From: Primulina eburnea
Taxonomy: Eukaryota; Streptophyta; Magnoliopsida; Lamiales; Gesneriaceae
Assembly (NCBI RefSeq): GCF_022965805.1
Contig: NC_133101.1
Coordinates: 44,119,642 to 44,183,641, forward strand
Direction of reading: 5' to 3'
DNA length: 64,000 bases
A program made the translations under genes and the position numbers. Under the pieces are notes generated by a model, which saw nothing but the letters and a program-made list of their open reading frames with translations, searched no databases and was not told where the DNA came from. Shown here piece by piece: positions 43,431 to 57,100 of the stretch. Within the stretch, counting starts at the first letter, position 1. Each line of letters opens with the position of its first letter.

Positions 43431-46400
43431 CTAGAGCCAACTACCCATATGCTTCAAACCCATCGATTCGCGATGCTTCTCGAATAATGGTCCATGTAAA
43501 GGCTTAGTTAGCGGATCATCAACATTATCTGCGGAGCCGACTTTGTCAATCGTGACATCTCCTCTTTCCACGATCTCTCTGAGGATGTGGTACTTTCTCA
43601 ATACATGTTTGGACTTCTGATGAGACCTCGGCTCCTTTGCTTGAGCAATGGCTCTCGTGTTGTCACAAAACACCGGGACAAGAGAAACTCCATTAGGAAT
43701 GACGTCCAACTCTTGGACGAAATTCCTTATCCAAATAGCCTCCTTTGCTGCATCTAATGCAGCAATGTATTCAGCCTCTGTGATGGAATACGTAGTACTG
43801 TCTTGCTTGGAGCCCTTCCAAGAGACAGCAGCACAATTGAGCATGAATACAAACCCAGAGATTGATTTCGAGTCATCGATATCGCTTTGGAAGCTAGAGT
43901 CGGTATAGCCTTCCAATTTCAGTTCTCCACCCCATAGACCAAGAACAACTTATTGGTCCTTCTCAAATACTTGAGGATGTCTTTCACAGCTTTCCAATGT
44001 GGAAGACCAGGGTTGGATTGATATCTACTCACTACACTTAGTGCGAAAGCCACGTCAGGACGTGCAGATATCATCCCATACATGATGCTACCAATCGCAG
44101 ACGCATAAGAAATGCTTGTCTTCGCCGCTATCTCTGCATCAGTCTTGGGAGACATAGACTTGGATAGGGACACGCCATGACACATTGGTAGATGTCCTCC
44201 CTTGGACTCATCCATCGATAACCGCTTCACGATGGTATCAATGTATGTGGATTGGGTGAGACCAAGCAATCTTTTTGATCTATCTCTATAGATCTGTATT
44301 CCCAATACAAAAGATGCTTCACCCAAGTCCTGCATCGAGAACTTACTTGCTAACCAAATTTTAGTTGATTGCAACATTCCTACATCATTCCCAATGAGTA
44401 GAATGTCATCAACATACAGCACCAGGAATGTCACAGCACTCTCACCGACCTTCTTATACCCACAGGGTTCCTCAGAATTCTTAGCAAAACCAAACTCTTT
44501 GATTGTACTATCGAATCTGAGGTTCCAACTCCTAGATGTCTGCTTTAGACCTATTTGAAGTTTGCATACCATATGCTCACTTCCGATAGATGTAAACCCT
44601 TCGGATTGAGACATGTAAATCTCTTCCTTAATATCCCCATTAAAAAAGGTTGTCTTAATATCCATCTGTCATATCTCATAGTCATACCATGCAGCTATGG
44701 CTAGCAAAATCCTTATGGACCTTAACATTGCAACTGGAGAAAAGGTTTCCTCAAAGTCAACTCATTGTCTTTAAGTATATCCTTTTGCAACCAATCGCGC
44801 CTTGAAGGTCAATACCTTCCCATCCGCCCCAAGTTTCCTCTTGTAAATCCATTTACACCCTATGCGAACAATTCACTAAGGTGGATCCACGAGATTCCAC
44901 ACTTGGTTCGAATGCATGGAATTCATCTCAGATTCCATTGCTTCAAGCCACTTGGATGAATCGGCATCAGATAATGCTTCCTTGAAGGTCCTTGGATCAC
45001 ATCCATGGATAGGCTCATCATGGCCCTCTTCAAGAAGCAGACCATACCTCATAGGTGGTCTCGAGACTCTATCGGATCTTCTAGGAGCTTGTATCTCCTC
45101 TCTTGGCTCTTCGGGTGTGGGTTCTATAATGGTGGGTGTCTCTCGAACCTCTTCGAGTTCTATCATCTCCCCTTTTCTATCCAATAGAAATTCCTTTTCC
45201 AAAAAGGTTGCATTCCTAGAAACAAAAACCTTTGTTTCTTGGGGATGATAGAAGTAATATCCAACAGAATTCTTTGAATATCCCACAAAGTAACATAAAA
45301 TGGATCGCCTATCCAATTTATCTCCCACTACCTGCTTCACATAAGCAGGGCACCCCCATATTCTAAGATAAGAATATTTGGGTGGCTTACCCATCCATAT
45401 CTCATATGGTGTCTTTTCAAGTGCCTTTAAATGTACATTGTTCAACAATAGTGCCGCTGTTTCAAACGCATATCCCCAAAAGGATGGCGGCAACTCCATG
45501 AACCCCATCATAGACCGAAACATGTCCATCAAAGTCCAGCTACGACGCTCCGAAACACCATTCAACTGCGGTGTAGCGGGCGGAGTCTACTGCGAGAGAA
45601 TCTCATTCTCCCTAAGATACTCTTGGAACTCGGCACTCAAGTACTCACCACCTCGATCCGATCTAAGTATCTTGATGCTTCGTCCCAACTGTTTCTCTAC
45701 TTCACTTCTGAATTCTTTGAACTTTGCAAAGTCTTCAGACTTGTATTTCATCAAATACACATACCTATACCTCGAAAAGTCATCGGTAAAGGTGATGAAG
45801 TAGGCATGTCCATGCTTAGTGGTGATGCTGAGCGGACCGCACACATCGGTATGGATCAAATCCAATAACCCTTTGGCTCGCTCCACATGGCCCTTAAAGG
45901 GAATCTTGGTCATCTTTCCTTTTAGTCAGGATTCACAAGTCGTGAGAGCATTAATATCAGACATATCAAACATGCCCACTCCCACTAGCTTGTTCATCCT
46001 TCTTAGGGAAATATGTCCTAATCGAGCATGCCACAATTGTGCCGAATTTAGAGTATCTTGTTTGTGCTTGTTTGTTGTTGTTATAGCTTGGACATTGTTT
46101 AGTGGAATATCTTTCAATTTTAAGGTGTAGGGATCGTTTTCAAGTTCTCCAGTACCAATTAAACATTCATTCTTGTAAATGTTGCAAACACCTTTGCTAA
46201 ATAAACAAGAAAATCCATCTTTATCAATCATAGAAATGGAAATAATGTTTTTCACCAAGTCTGGTACAAACAAAACATCTCTTAAAACAAACTTAAAATC
46301 ATTGTTCAAATGCAAGTAAACATCTCTCACAGCCTTGGCAGCAACCCTTGCTCCATTGCCCATCCTCAAGAAGGTCTCACCTTCCCTGAGCCTCCTACTT

Positions 46401-47353
46401 CTTCCCATCGCCTGCAAATCATTACAGAGATGTGAGCCACAGCCGGTATCCAATACCCAAGAAGTAGAGTTAATTGAAATGTTTACTTCAATATAGAAGA
46501 TACCGTTTCCAGAACCCTTCTAGGCAAGATATTCCCTGCATTTACGCCTCCAATGTCCAGGCTTCTTGCAGTGATGACAGATGTCAACAGTCTTTTCAGC
46601 CTTCACTGGTGTGGCTGCCACAACGGGACCCGGAGTCTGCCTCTTCAAGGGCACGTTCTTCTTGGGACGTTGGAAAGAACGCTTCTTTCCCATCCCAGGT
46701 GGACCGGTCTTCGTACCAGATGAAGAGCCCACAAAAAGAACCGGCTTCTCTTTCTTGATAGTGGACTCAAAAATCACAAGCATATTCACCAACTCCTCAA
46801 GGGTCGGCTCCATCTTGTTCATGTTGAAGTTCACCACAAAAGGATCAAATGAGTTAGGCAATGACAACAGCAACACGTCGGTGGTCAGCTCCGAAGGCAA
46901 TATCAAATCCATGCCAACGATCTTGTCCACGAGCCCAATCATCTTCAGGCCATGCTCATGGACCGAGGCCCCATCTCGCATGTGCATAGTGATGAGCTCC
47001 TTGACGGTAGCATGCCTAAGAGGCCGAGTCTGCTCACCAAAGAGCTCCTTGAGGTGCATATGAATGTCAGCAGGATTCTTTGCATCCTCAAAACGCCTCT
47101 GCAGCTCATCATTCATAGAAGCCTGCATATAACACCTGGCCTTCAAGTCATGGTCACAACAATCCTTGTAGGTCTGCAATTCCTCAGGAGTGCAGCTAGT
47201 CGGAGCCTCAGCAAGGGGCGACTCAGTCAGTGTATATGCAATCTTTTCTGAGTTCAAGACGATTTTTAGGTTTCTTAGCCAAGTGAGGTAATTAGGTCCG
47301 GTTAAAACGTGTTTTTCGAGTATGGCAGAAAGTGGATTGCGAATTGAAGACAT
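43431..47353 (-). pseudogene. Copia-3 gag-pol polyprotein, few lesions
   Basis: The start is ATG at 47353 (MSSIRNPLSAIL), which follows the leader; an upstream in-frame extension is not family-like. Gag runs to 46520 with a zinc knuckle (CHHCKKPGHWRRKC), then one TAG where Copia-1 has CAG. The protease has the intact motif WVLDTGCGSHLC near 46455. The pre-integrase region (LWHARLGHIS) is followed by a TGA at about 45923, then the integrase core (LIHTDVCGPLSI, TDDFSRYRY, SDRGGEYLSAEF), with TAG at 45587-45589 in the QWTPP motif. The integrase C-terminal part and linker run to about 44876. RT has lesions near 44690-44875, and its catalytic YVDD is at 44405-44416. RNase H (43916-43431) is in a shifted frame and ends GSWL. 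It could function only with readthrough or help in trans. Confidence 0.92.
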
Positions 47354-49093
47354 TGTCAAATTTTGTACTGAAAAGTAAAACAGATAAATGTTAATGACTA
47401 TTTTAAAATATTTAGTAAGATATAAAGTATGGACTTTTACTTTATAAATTTTCGCTCCCACTGTTTTTGATATTTTCACTACCCTCTAGTGAAAACGGAA
47501 AACTCCTTTCCTCAGTAGGTACGTAAGGTCCAATTAGCGAATTATGATCCCGAATAATATCAGCCAATCATAATCCCTAAAAGGTTATTTCCAATTGCAT
47601 CACAATGCAACCCTCTACGTAAACTTTTGTCTCACGTTTGATTAGAACCCAATAATATGACGTCGTTCATCTTCACGTGTCAAGCCTTACCCATCGATGT
47701 TGAACCTTAATGGACGGTCGCCATGAGTTACCCAAATAATATGAGCCGAAATCATAGGAGTTCCACGTAGTTCACATCACCATGTCAATGGATGTCACAG
47801 CTTTCCAGCACCCAGGGCCCCCCAATAATATGAGCCGAGCCCCGAGTACGGGTAGCGTTCATCTTGCACCCATTGTCGATGGAAGACATGGAAATTATAA
47901 ACAAATTTATAATTCTCCTTTTCGGGCTTGATATTAATTTTGAATCTTATTCAAAATGAGGATTTTTAATTTTGAAAGGTCTCATCATTAATTTTATTTA
48001 AAAGCTCACCATGTGTGATCGTATGTTTGCCTAATTCATGCAACTTTGTTATTATCATAATAATAACGCACATACTTATTATTTATAACATATCATGTAT
48101 ATATTATAAACAGTAAACAAAACAAGGATGATCAATCGCCCCAAAACTAAGGGCCCGTGTGAGCTAAACACGGGCCTAGGTCCAATCCTAGGGAAATGCA
48201 AGGGATGCAAATGCAACTATTACATTAGCTTCCAATATTTACATGTCTTCGATCTTCATAATGATCATGGCCACCATCTTCCAATCTTGATATTCCACTA
48301 TTATAATATTTACAAATAAATATACATGGAAAATAGGGATACATCTCATGGGGGTAGGAACGGGCCATAAACCAAGCCCACTTTATAAATTGATAATTAT
48401 TACAATCATTCAACACAAAATATCCTAGCATACACCTAGCAAATTGGGCTTGGGCTTTTGATCATCCTTCATGCATAATATCACATATCATACACCATCA
48501 ATTAATTATCACAATAATTAATTGATCCAATATTATATATCTTGATCCAATCACTAACCGCCACGATTATAAACTAAATTAACAAAGTATACAAACATCT
48601 TTGTCTACTTTTCAATTAATTTATTTATAACCGAATTTCTTGTAAATCACAATTTACTGTAAATAATTAAAGTCCAACTTCAATTATTTATTTTATGAAA
48701 AATATGTGCAACTTTTGTAAATTTAAATTTAAGGGCCCAAAAAATCATTTTTCACCAAAAAATTTTGGCCCATTATAATTTCACAAATATGTTAGCCATC
48801 CAATGGGCCAACAACTCAAGGCCCATGACACTTTGATATTTCAAAACACCTTCTGAAAACTCTAGTCGTCATCGCCGCCGCCGGAGCTCCGTCGCGGGAT
48901 TCCGGCCAACATGCCATTTTTTTTATTTAAAAGATAGGGGCGTACGGGCAGCCCGAGCTGCGCTGCCCGAAATTTGCCCCCAAAATGCCTTGATTTTGTT
49001 GCAAAAATTTCATCTCATGCGGTTAGAAATCGACCTCAATATAATATCATGTATATGCTACAAAAACTAGAACCCTTAGCTCATGATACCACT
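47354..49093 (-). other. Copia-3 leader with PBS (49079-49091)
   Basis: The minus strand reads TGGTATCATGAGC right after the 5' LTR, an initiator-Met-type primer site with one insertion. The leader of about 1.7 kb has no ORF of interest. A GC-rich hairpin lies at 48945-48969 (arms cgggcagc and gctgcccg, loop 9), near a cgccgccgccgg run at about 48873. The segment 48540-48600 corresponds to the Copia-1 leader that solo LTR A interrupts. Confidence 0.8.
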
Positions 49094-51185
49094 TGAAAGG
49101 GATCGATTTTAGGTGTTCGAAATCGCAACGGAAGCTCAAAAGGTTTTTCATCTCATGAAAACCGAAAAAGATTAGAAGAAAAAACTTGAAAAATTCGAAC
49201 ACCATGTACTAGTGTTGTAGCATATACAAAAAAACAACTATGACATTCATAAGGTGTTAAGAAATCATACCTATCAACCTCTTGAGGTTGATGATGGCTC
49301 CAACTAAGGTGTAAACACCTTAGCTCTTGTATGGCAAGAAAAATCTACAAGCTCTCCTTTCTTCTTTTGAACACTCCTTGTTCGAAAATCAAGCCCACCA
49401 CTAACTAGGAAGATACCCTCATATTTTGCACTAGAAAAATATGAGGATTTTTCTTTGAGAAGTGCGAGAATTCCTCAACCAAAATGAAGAGAAAAATTGG
49501 AGAGAAAGGATTCAAAATTTCGGCCAATTGAGGGAGAGTGAAGGGGAAGGGAGACTAGTCTGGGTAGTGTAAAAACTAGTGTCCAACTTTTGCATGCCAT
49601 GCGTTGGTTAAACAAAAAGTTGTCTCCCAACTCTACACCTCCCATGCATGTATTTTTATTTGATTTTTAACAACTAAAAAATCCATGGACTTAATTTAAT
49701 TATCTCAAACAAATTTGAGACTAATTAAACATTACTTGAATTTACTCAAGTCACTAGTTGAATAATTATTTTAATATAGGGCTCTACAAGACACAATATA
49801 ATTTAATTAATTCAACACTTGAATTAATTTAATTATTTGGATTCTACTAGGTCCACTAGTGTTAAATTAATTCAACATTTGAATTAATTTAATTTAGTCC
49901 ATAATAATGTTTATGAAAACCACAATTTTCAAATACATTATTTATTTGGCCAACATTTAATTTAGGAATACATTCAAAAATTAAAAATTACATTTCTCTC
50001 ATAGAAGTCATACTTCTATTTTCCTTACGCTTATAAACTCATTTATAAGCCGTTCAACACATTGAACTATTTTACTTCTCAACGGGATCTAGAAAGCTAG
50101 TACTTGCGTGGCCCTCAATGGTTTATTGATACAACTAGCCGTGGATTCACATCTCCATGTGATTCGGACTAAACATGTCCTTATATGAGCATACCCCAAT
50201 TGCTCCATTCTTACTTATCAACTCCTTGATAACAAGAACGTCAGAACTCAAGTCTGATAGTACCCAACCAATCATGTTAAACGCCTAGCAGCATCGCTTA
50301 CATGATTCCATAGATATCAAATGATAGTACCTGCAAGAACCATTCAATTATGGTTAGCGTACAGCACGGTCCCTTCAACTCATATATCCCGATCGATTCG
50401 ACAAACATTGGTTTCTCGAGAGTTGTCAATGAATCGATACTATGTGTCATGTCGTAGTTGCATCGATGGTGTAATCTATGAAACCCTTTTCATAATTACC
50501 ACCATACTCTGATCAGAGATTTCAACCTACATACACATGAGAACACATAGGATATCTATACCTGAAGGTAAGCGGTGAATCCCCGACTACAATGCATCGA
50601 CTCCTATATGTTTCGACAGAACACCCAACCTTGCCACCTGATGACCCCATGAGAGTCGGTAAACAAGTTAAAGTGTAATTCTAGCACATAGAGTCTCAAT
50701 GTTGTCCCGGGTCATAAGGACTAATGGTGTACAACCATAAACTAGGACTTTTACACTCGATAAGTGAGAACCACTTGGAAAGTCCTTTATGGAGGGTTGT
50801 TCAGTGCACTCTACAAGGAGCACCTATCTGCATGCTCGGACATCACAATGTCCCCTACCAATGAAACATGGTACTCACATGGTAGATACTAGTCTCAAAC
50901 TCGAGCGACCTATATCCTTCTTAGTGGCGGCTGAATCGACTAGGAATCGTTTAGAATATACATTATTACAAATATGAGTTTCATGATACTCATCATATGA
51001 GCATCTCATATTCTTTCTACTATTTGTATATTCAAGGGCTTTATCTATGCAACTAGCATGGGTATACAGATAAAGAAGTGCCAAAATGATAAATTCAAAT
51101 ATTATTAAAATAAAGACTATTTATACATATAGTTTCATTGTGAACACTCGGCCAACACTTGGCTCGACGTGCACCTACTCAAACA
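49094..51185 (-). repeat. Copia-3 5' LTR (2092 bp)
   Basis: On the minus strand it reads TGTTTGAGTAGG...CCCTTTCA. It contains single copies of the blocks that are duplicated in its partner at 40354-43416. The right-hand cttac duplication follows at 51186. Confidence 0.93.
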
Positions 51186-51190
51186 CTTAC

Positions 51191-53059
51191 GACCCGGGAC
51201 AACACTGAGGCTCTATATGCTAGGGCTGTGCTTTGACTCGTTTACCGGCTCTAGGAGAGTCATCAGGTGGCGAGATTGGGTAGAGTTACGATGCATATAG
51301 GAGCCAGTGCATTGTAGTCGGGGATTCGCCGCTCACCTACGGGTGTGGATATCATATGTGATCTGATGAAATAATAGTGCATGGAATCTCTGGCCAGAGT
51401 ACGAGATGTATGTTGGAGAAGGAGTTCTCCAATAGTGCACGCGATGCCATTATTATAGTTATCACATAGTTATCGAATTAATATGCAACCCTCGATGAAC
51501 CAATGGTTGCAGATTCGATCGTGATATATGAGATTAAGGGACCGTATTGTACGTTAATCATAATCGACTGGTTCTTGCAGGCACTATCAGTGATACCTAG
51601 GGGATAATGGGGCGATGCTACTAGAAGCTCTTACCATGATCCGTTGGGTGCAATCAGAAATGTGTTCTGACATTCTTGATCAAGGTGTTGATGAAAAGAA
51701 TGAGGCTAATTAGGGTAAGCCCGAATAAAGGATTATGTCCTGAATCACAAAGAGTTGTGAACCCACGGCTAGCTGTATCCCTGAACCATTGAGGGTCACA
51801 CAAGCACTGGTTTACTTGTTCCCGTTGAGATAATAAATTCAATGAGTTGAATTTATAAGAAATAAATTTGATATGATCAATTGATAAGCTTATAAATAAA
51901 GTTTTAAAAGCTTATAGAAATTTTGAGAGCATGACTGTTAAGACAGTCAAAGGAGTACACCTGCCTTATTTAGACATTGATGATCTCGAAATTAAAGTGT
52001 GCATTATAATAACAAACAAGTTGAAATTGTCATATCGATGATATTTGATTGTCGATCGGGATTATGATGAGATTAATATAATGGAAGCATGGATCATGGG
52101 TTTGTAAGAGTATAAGCCCATCATGCAAATTTATTAAAGTTCAAATGGACTTTAACAATCAAATTATATTTTAATTGAGTTAAAATATAGCCCATTAAGT
52201 TTTTATAAAATATGGTATTGATTTATGTAATATGGAGATATTCATGATACCATAATTTAAAATAAAAACTTGCACACAAAACAAATAAAATTAATGCATG
52301 ATATTCTTGATAAGAAATATGCATAAAAATCGAGATTGTTTTTTATATGGCATGAATTTAGAATTTTTAATTAACTTAATTAATTTGATTAATTAAGTAA
52401 ATTAAGGATTAGAAATTAAGATAAGGATTTTGTTTCTTGATTTTGAAAAGATATACGAAAGGTTTTTTGAAGAAGACTTTCGGCTCTTTGAATGGAAAAA
52501 AGGAAAAAAGGTTTTGATTTGGCATTCAATATTTTTAGAATATTGAATTGACTTAATTAAGTAAATTAATTAAGTAAATTGAATATTAGAAAAAAAAATA
52601 AAGAGAATTTGATTATCATTAACGCATATAGCATCCAAAAGAAATTCATATACTTTCGGCTCTTAAAAAAGGGTTGAAGCGCTGCTCTTGAATTTTATTT
52701 CTTGTTGCAAGAAAAATTTGGCTTATTGTATTGAGTCGAATATTTTTTCCTTCGTGTTCTATCTCTACGAAAAACATCTTCTAATTTTCTAGTGCAAATT
52801 AGAAGAGGAACAAATAATCTGGTCGTGGACCTGATTCGGAGATCGAAAACGTTCGTAGGGATTTACAACAAGAGCTACGTCCGCTAATACCGGTGTAGTT
52901 GGAGCCTAGTGATTGAATTCACCAAAGGTATAAAATTCTAACGCCCTATGTTTGATTATGAAAACCATACGAGTGTCCAAAAATTATTTTGTTTTTCAAA
53001 ATAAAATAAAATTTTAAACTTCCGCTGCGTTTGGGCACATAGAAAACCCGGATCCAACA
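51191..53059 (+). repeat. Copia-2 3' LTR, right fragment
   Basis: It continues the LTR at gacccgggacaacactgagg, exactly where 40353 stopped, and ends GGATCCAACA before the right ctgga duplication. It is near-identical to 32754-34621 over most of its length. Confidence 0.93.
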
Positions 53060-53064
53060 CTGGA

Positions 53065-54107
53065 GTGGCAGCTAGGTTGTTGGAATTAGGAAAAAAAAAC
53101 AATACAGCTGCACAGAATTGGGGTGCGCATGTAGGGGCTGTAGGTGTTTTACCTTATGGTTTCGGTCAGAGGCTTGTTTGGGCTCTTGGCTATGGTTTAG
53201 GCAGCCTCTAAGGGTCCTAGGATAAGCCTAATTAAGGTGGTTCTGGGCTTGGTTGGTTAGAGAAAGCTGTCGGACCAGAAACATGAAAGCTGTACAATTT
53301 GAGTCTCGTGTACCTGTTGTCATGGTTCTGATATTTTGCGACTTGGGCCCTAGTCCAGATTTAAAAAGGGCTTAACCATGGTCTTAAGTTATGTCTTAGG
53401 GTCGAGTCTAGGGTCTGGGTCGGTTCACTTTGGTTTAAGCGTGGAGTCGTTAGAAGCGCATATAGGTCATAGCGTGTTTCCTTGGAACAACTTTGTTTTC
53501 TATGGATAGTAGGTTGTGTTAAGCTGGCTCGTTTATGGGTTGGGGCTGGTTAAGGTCTTGTACAGTCGTTTAGGATGTCTTCTAAGCATGGTTCGAGTCC
53601 CGAGTCGTTCGGTAAGTCGTAGGCTATTTTAATTAATTCGGGATTCGCATGTGCACGTTTGGGCTTTTGTGCTAATTTTAGTTAGTTAAATTTTAAGGTT
53701 ATGGCAGCAAGTACAAGGTGTCCCAACGAAATCCACGATGTTCAAAAATATGTATCACGTGCAAAATAATTATTTTTGAACTATGCGATTTGTCTTGTGG
53801 CCAAATTATGTTAAGGGTTTGGAAGCCAGAGAACGTGTCCAGGGACCTCTCTAACCTCTTCGGAGGATTATGATATGTTAGGGAGCAGACATCCAGTCCA
53901 AGGCCTGTGGTGATCCCTGCCGGTCCAGTACTGTGGTTTAGTTTGATCAGACGATTTATGTGTATGGGCCACCTGCACTGAACAAAACTCTACGCAAAAT
54001 TATTTATGTTTATGATTATGCATAACAAGTATAAAAATATTATTTTATGATTTTATGTTATTGTTTATGCAAGGAAGTCGCGTTACACATATTCATGCCT
54101 ATAATAT
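53065..54107 (+). repeat. LTR fragment C, right part
   Basis: It continues the LTR interrupted by Copia-2: the left part ends ggcctgga and this part follows the second ctgga. It contains the ccagtactgtggtt block (near 53928) shared with LARD-2 LTR1 near 58480. A stretch of about 110 bp at 53150-53250 (cttggctatggttta...cctctaagggtcctagg) also occurs at 32215-32265, an internal duplication in the LTR. The LARD-type 3' end (gagtctttagactcactaggcg) is missing. Confidence 0.65.
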
Positions 54108-54134
54108 TTGACAAGATCGATTAGGGGGGGTAAT
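54108..54134 (+). other. Probable polypurine tract upstream of LARD-2 LTR1
   Basis: The sequence ttgacaagatcgattaggggggg then taat abuts the LTR start TGTAACGCC. It resembles the ends of the LARD internal regions (gacgaaattcaatttaagagggg and gacaaaattcaatttacggggg). A PPT to the left of an LTR that also has a PBS to its right suggests a joined, tandem LTR arrangement. Confidence 0.5.
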
Positions 54135-57100
54135 TGTAACGCCCCGAAAATTTAAGGTCCACGCAAACCACAGGCATGCAATTATTAAATTCCTGTGTAT
54201 TTTAATTAAATGTTTTAATTGCATGAATTAATTATGTTGTCCATAATTGCATGTTTAAAATATATTTTTCTACATGGTTGCATAAAAATGTATTTTTAAA
54301 GGGTTATTTGAGTTGCAATCGAGGAACGGAGACCGAGAGCTGAAAAATAGAAAACGTTTTTATTAAATATTTATTTTTCATTATTTAAATTGTGGGTGAT
54401 GTTTTTTCTTATTTTTGAAAATATGGAGTTCTGAGGTGATTTTATACACCGAGACGTAAATTTTATCGGTGTGGGTTTTTTCAATAAAAAATGCGGGCTT
54501 TTTGGCAACCCGGCTAATAAATTCACAAATTTATTTAAACGAATACTTCGATAATATTTTAATTAATTTCTAAATCAAACACTAATGGGCCTAATTTATT
54601 AGATTAATAGGCCTAAGCCTTAGTATTAAATAAGATCATCACCCCCAACCCTACACTTTGCTACACGCCTAAAATCTTATATTTTTCTCTCCCAAAACTC
54701 CTCAAAGTGCACGGCTCACACACACCACATTTTAAAGAAGAAAATCGAGAATTTCAAGGTAGAGTTTGTGGAGACCCTAGCTCTAACTCAATTCTTTTTG
54801 GGATTTATTGGATCTTCGCTAGAAAATGTGGGTCAAAAATTTGCTTTTAACATTAATTCAAATGTATATAAAACAAGTACAAAAACTTTCTCTATTTTAT
54901 TCCAGCAAACATCAATACATGTCTTATTTCAGTACATTCATACAAACTAGTGTTCAATACAAACTATACATCAAATGTAACATCACTAGTAATCTTCTGC
55001 TACGCCCGTAATCTCCACGCTATCTCGATCTCTCATCTCTGTCTCGACCCTGATCCTGCCCCACCTGTTGTTATGCACACATACAGACACAACAACATAC
55101 GGAAACTCCGGTGAGAACAAATCCCAGTATAAGACATGATAAATATGCATATATACAACATAATCATGAAGCATACTATCATGAATAAAAATCCATAACA
55201 ACTTGTCCCATAGTCTATGAAACCTAATCAATATAAGCATGAAATCTAAATCAACTCATATCTTGACTCAACTCTTGTCTAACTCTAGGGATCCCGGTGT
55301 GAATAAGATGTCACAGTCTGCCACCTACCCTCCCAATCGGGGTGACGCTACGTCTTATTCCTAGACTTCGGTCATGTCTGTATCGAATGTCTACAATCGG
55401 AGTCAATCTACTCCTATGCGTCGATACCACCGAACATCTAGAAATTAGGCAATTCTGCCAATGACTCTCCTATCTTAATGCTTGAATACAAATCTATAAA
55501 CAAAGCATAAGCATAACAAAATATAAACAAAAATCTAGTATGTGATTTTGGGAAACTCAAATCAAATTTAATTCGAGTTGTATCTTCCCGAATTCACATG
55601 AATTATACCTTTCGTTGTCGTACAATCTTTGTCGTAGTCGAAGTCTCGATCTCGAAATTACCAGTACAAATCTGAAATGGAATAGTTAATGTGCATTCTA
55701 TCAATCTTCCACTCAATGTAACACATATACGAATCAATAATAATTCTCGATACAATTTGACGGCATAACGGCGTAGTTTCTCGATACCGGTTAACTCAAT
55801 AAAAATAACCAATACAAGAACCATATCATCAACTCATAACCATCACAATATATACATCATGCCCTCCAAATCGGTATAACCTCATGCACTTATATACTGA
55901 AAATCGTAGTACTCGTATACGATATCCTTTCTTCGTTTCGGTTTCGATTATACTATGTTTAACATGATAAGAACACATAAAAACCATAATATCATAACTC
56001 TTTCAACACATGAAATCTAAATCATGCTGAAACTTAACCCAAACTTACATCCTTAGATAGCCTTTGATGAGAGCAACATAAATCTGAACTCGGATTGAAA
56101 ATCGGATGAATAATTCTTGTCTAGTTAAATTTCTAAGAAGTAGGAAAGCTTGAGCATATTTCTCCCATGGAGTCTCGGTGTATTTCTGCAGAATGAGTGA
56201 AGACAATCACATATAAATCTTGCATGTTGAGGAACACATGGCATATTCTTTGTTCAACACGCGTGACCGCGGTGCAGTTGGTATCCTAGCGCGGGTGCGG
56301 TGTTGCTTCGGCAACACATTCTAAAATTCAAAATAAATGGCCGCGAGGGCGGTCTTGTTTGAGGCGTGGGTGCGGTCTTCATTTCATACAACACTTCATA
56401 ATTTCATTTTATCAACCTACAATCCCGGGCATTACAGAGTTCAAGCCAAGGTTCTTGCCCTGTTTTTCGCCGTCATCAACGAATAATCGTGTGTTAAATA
56501 CGCAAAGGCATGCTATATTCTTCCTTTACTCATCATCACACCATATTATATATTTATGATTGAAATTGCATGAAAAACAAGAGCACCTTGATATATTTTC
56601 GTGTGTGCATCCAAGGTGATTTTTAAAGCTTGATCTTTGTTCCAAAAACATGATTTTTATGGGCTTGAAGGGGCTGCGATGATTAGGACTTGTTAGGGAA
56701 ATGTTTTATATGATTTTAAAGGTCCTAGGATGCACTAATAATGCTGCAAAAAAGACACTATCATTCTTAAATCTGAAAGGAAACTTACAGTAAGGGCCGA
56801 GAGATTGGGTTGTCTTCATGGGTTTGGTTTTGATGCATGTGGTTTAGAGGCTCGACTAGGTCTTGATGAGGGCTTGTTTGGGACGTGGCTAGGTCCTAGG
56901 AAGAGTCCTAGCATGGCTAGGACTCGTGTACCAGGCTAGGGAAGAGTCCACGCTGCATAGGACTCTTCCCGTAAGGTGATGGTGGTCAGCCGAGATTTTC
57001 AGTGGAATGGCTCGGATGATGGCTGAGCTAGGGTGGTCCAGGTGATGGCTCAGGGTGGTCCAAAGTGGGTCAGGGAGGCTAGGGCTCGTTGGTGGCTACT

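Larger units (their letters stand above)
40354..51185 (-). mobile_element. Copia-3: Ty1/Copia element in the 3' LTR of Copia-2
   Basis: On the minus strand its order is 5' LTR (51185-49094), PBS, leader, gag-pol (47353-43431), PPT and 3' LTR (43416-40354). The exact cttac duplication lies at 40349-40353 and 51186-51190, and removing the element restores the Copia-2 LTR. It belongs to the same subfamily as Copia-1 (same LTR ends, same gag). Its coding region is the best preserved in the window: gag is open for 277 codons, and the whole frame is broken by only a few stops and frameshifts. It must be younger than Copia-2. Confidence 0.95.
32287..53059 (+). mobile_element. Copia-2: Ty1/Copia element, split by Copia-3
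   Basis: Its 5' LTR (32287-34621), PBS, leader, gag-pol remnant and 3' LTR (39898-40353 plus 51191-53059) are bounded by an exact ctgga duplication at 32282-32286 and 53060-53064. Without Copia-3 it is about 9.9 kb. It belongs to a different subfamily from Copia-1 and Copia-3: the LTR begins TGTTA(C/G)AGTAGATACCC/TGCCC and ends GGATCCAACA. Its coding region is badly degraded and lacks a protease. Confidence 0.93.
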
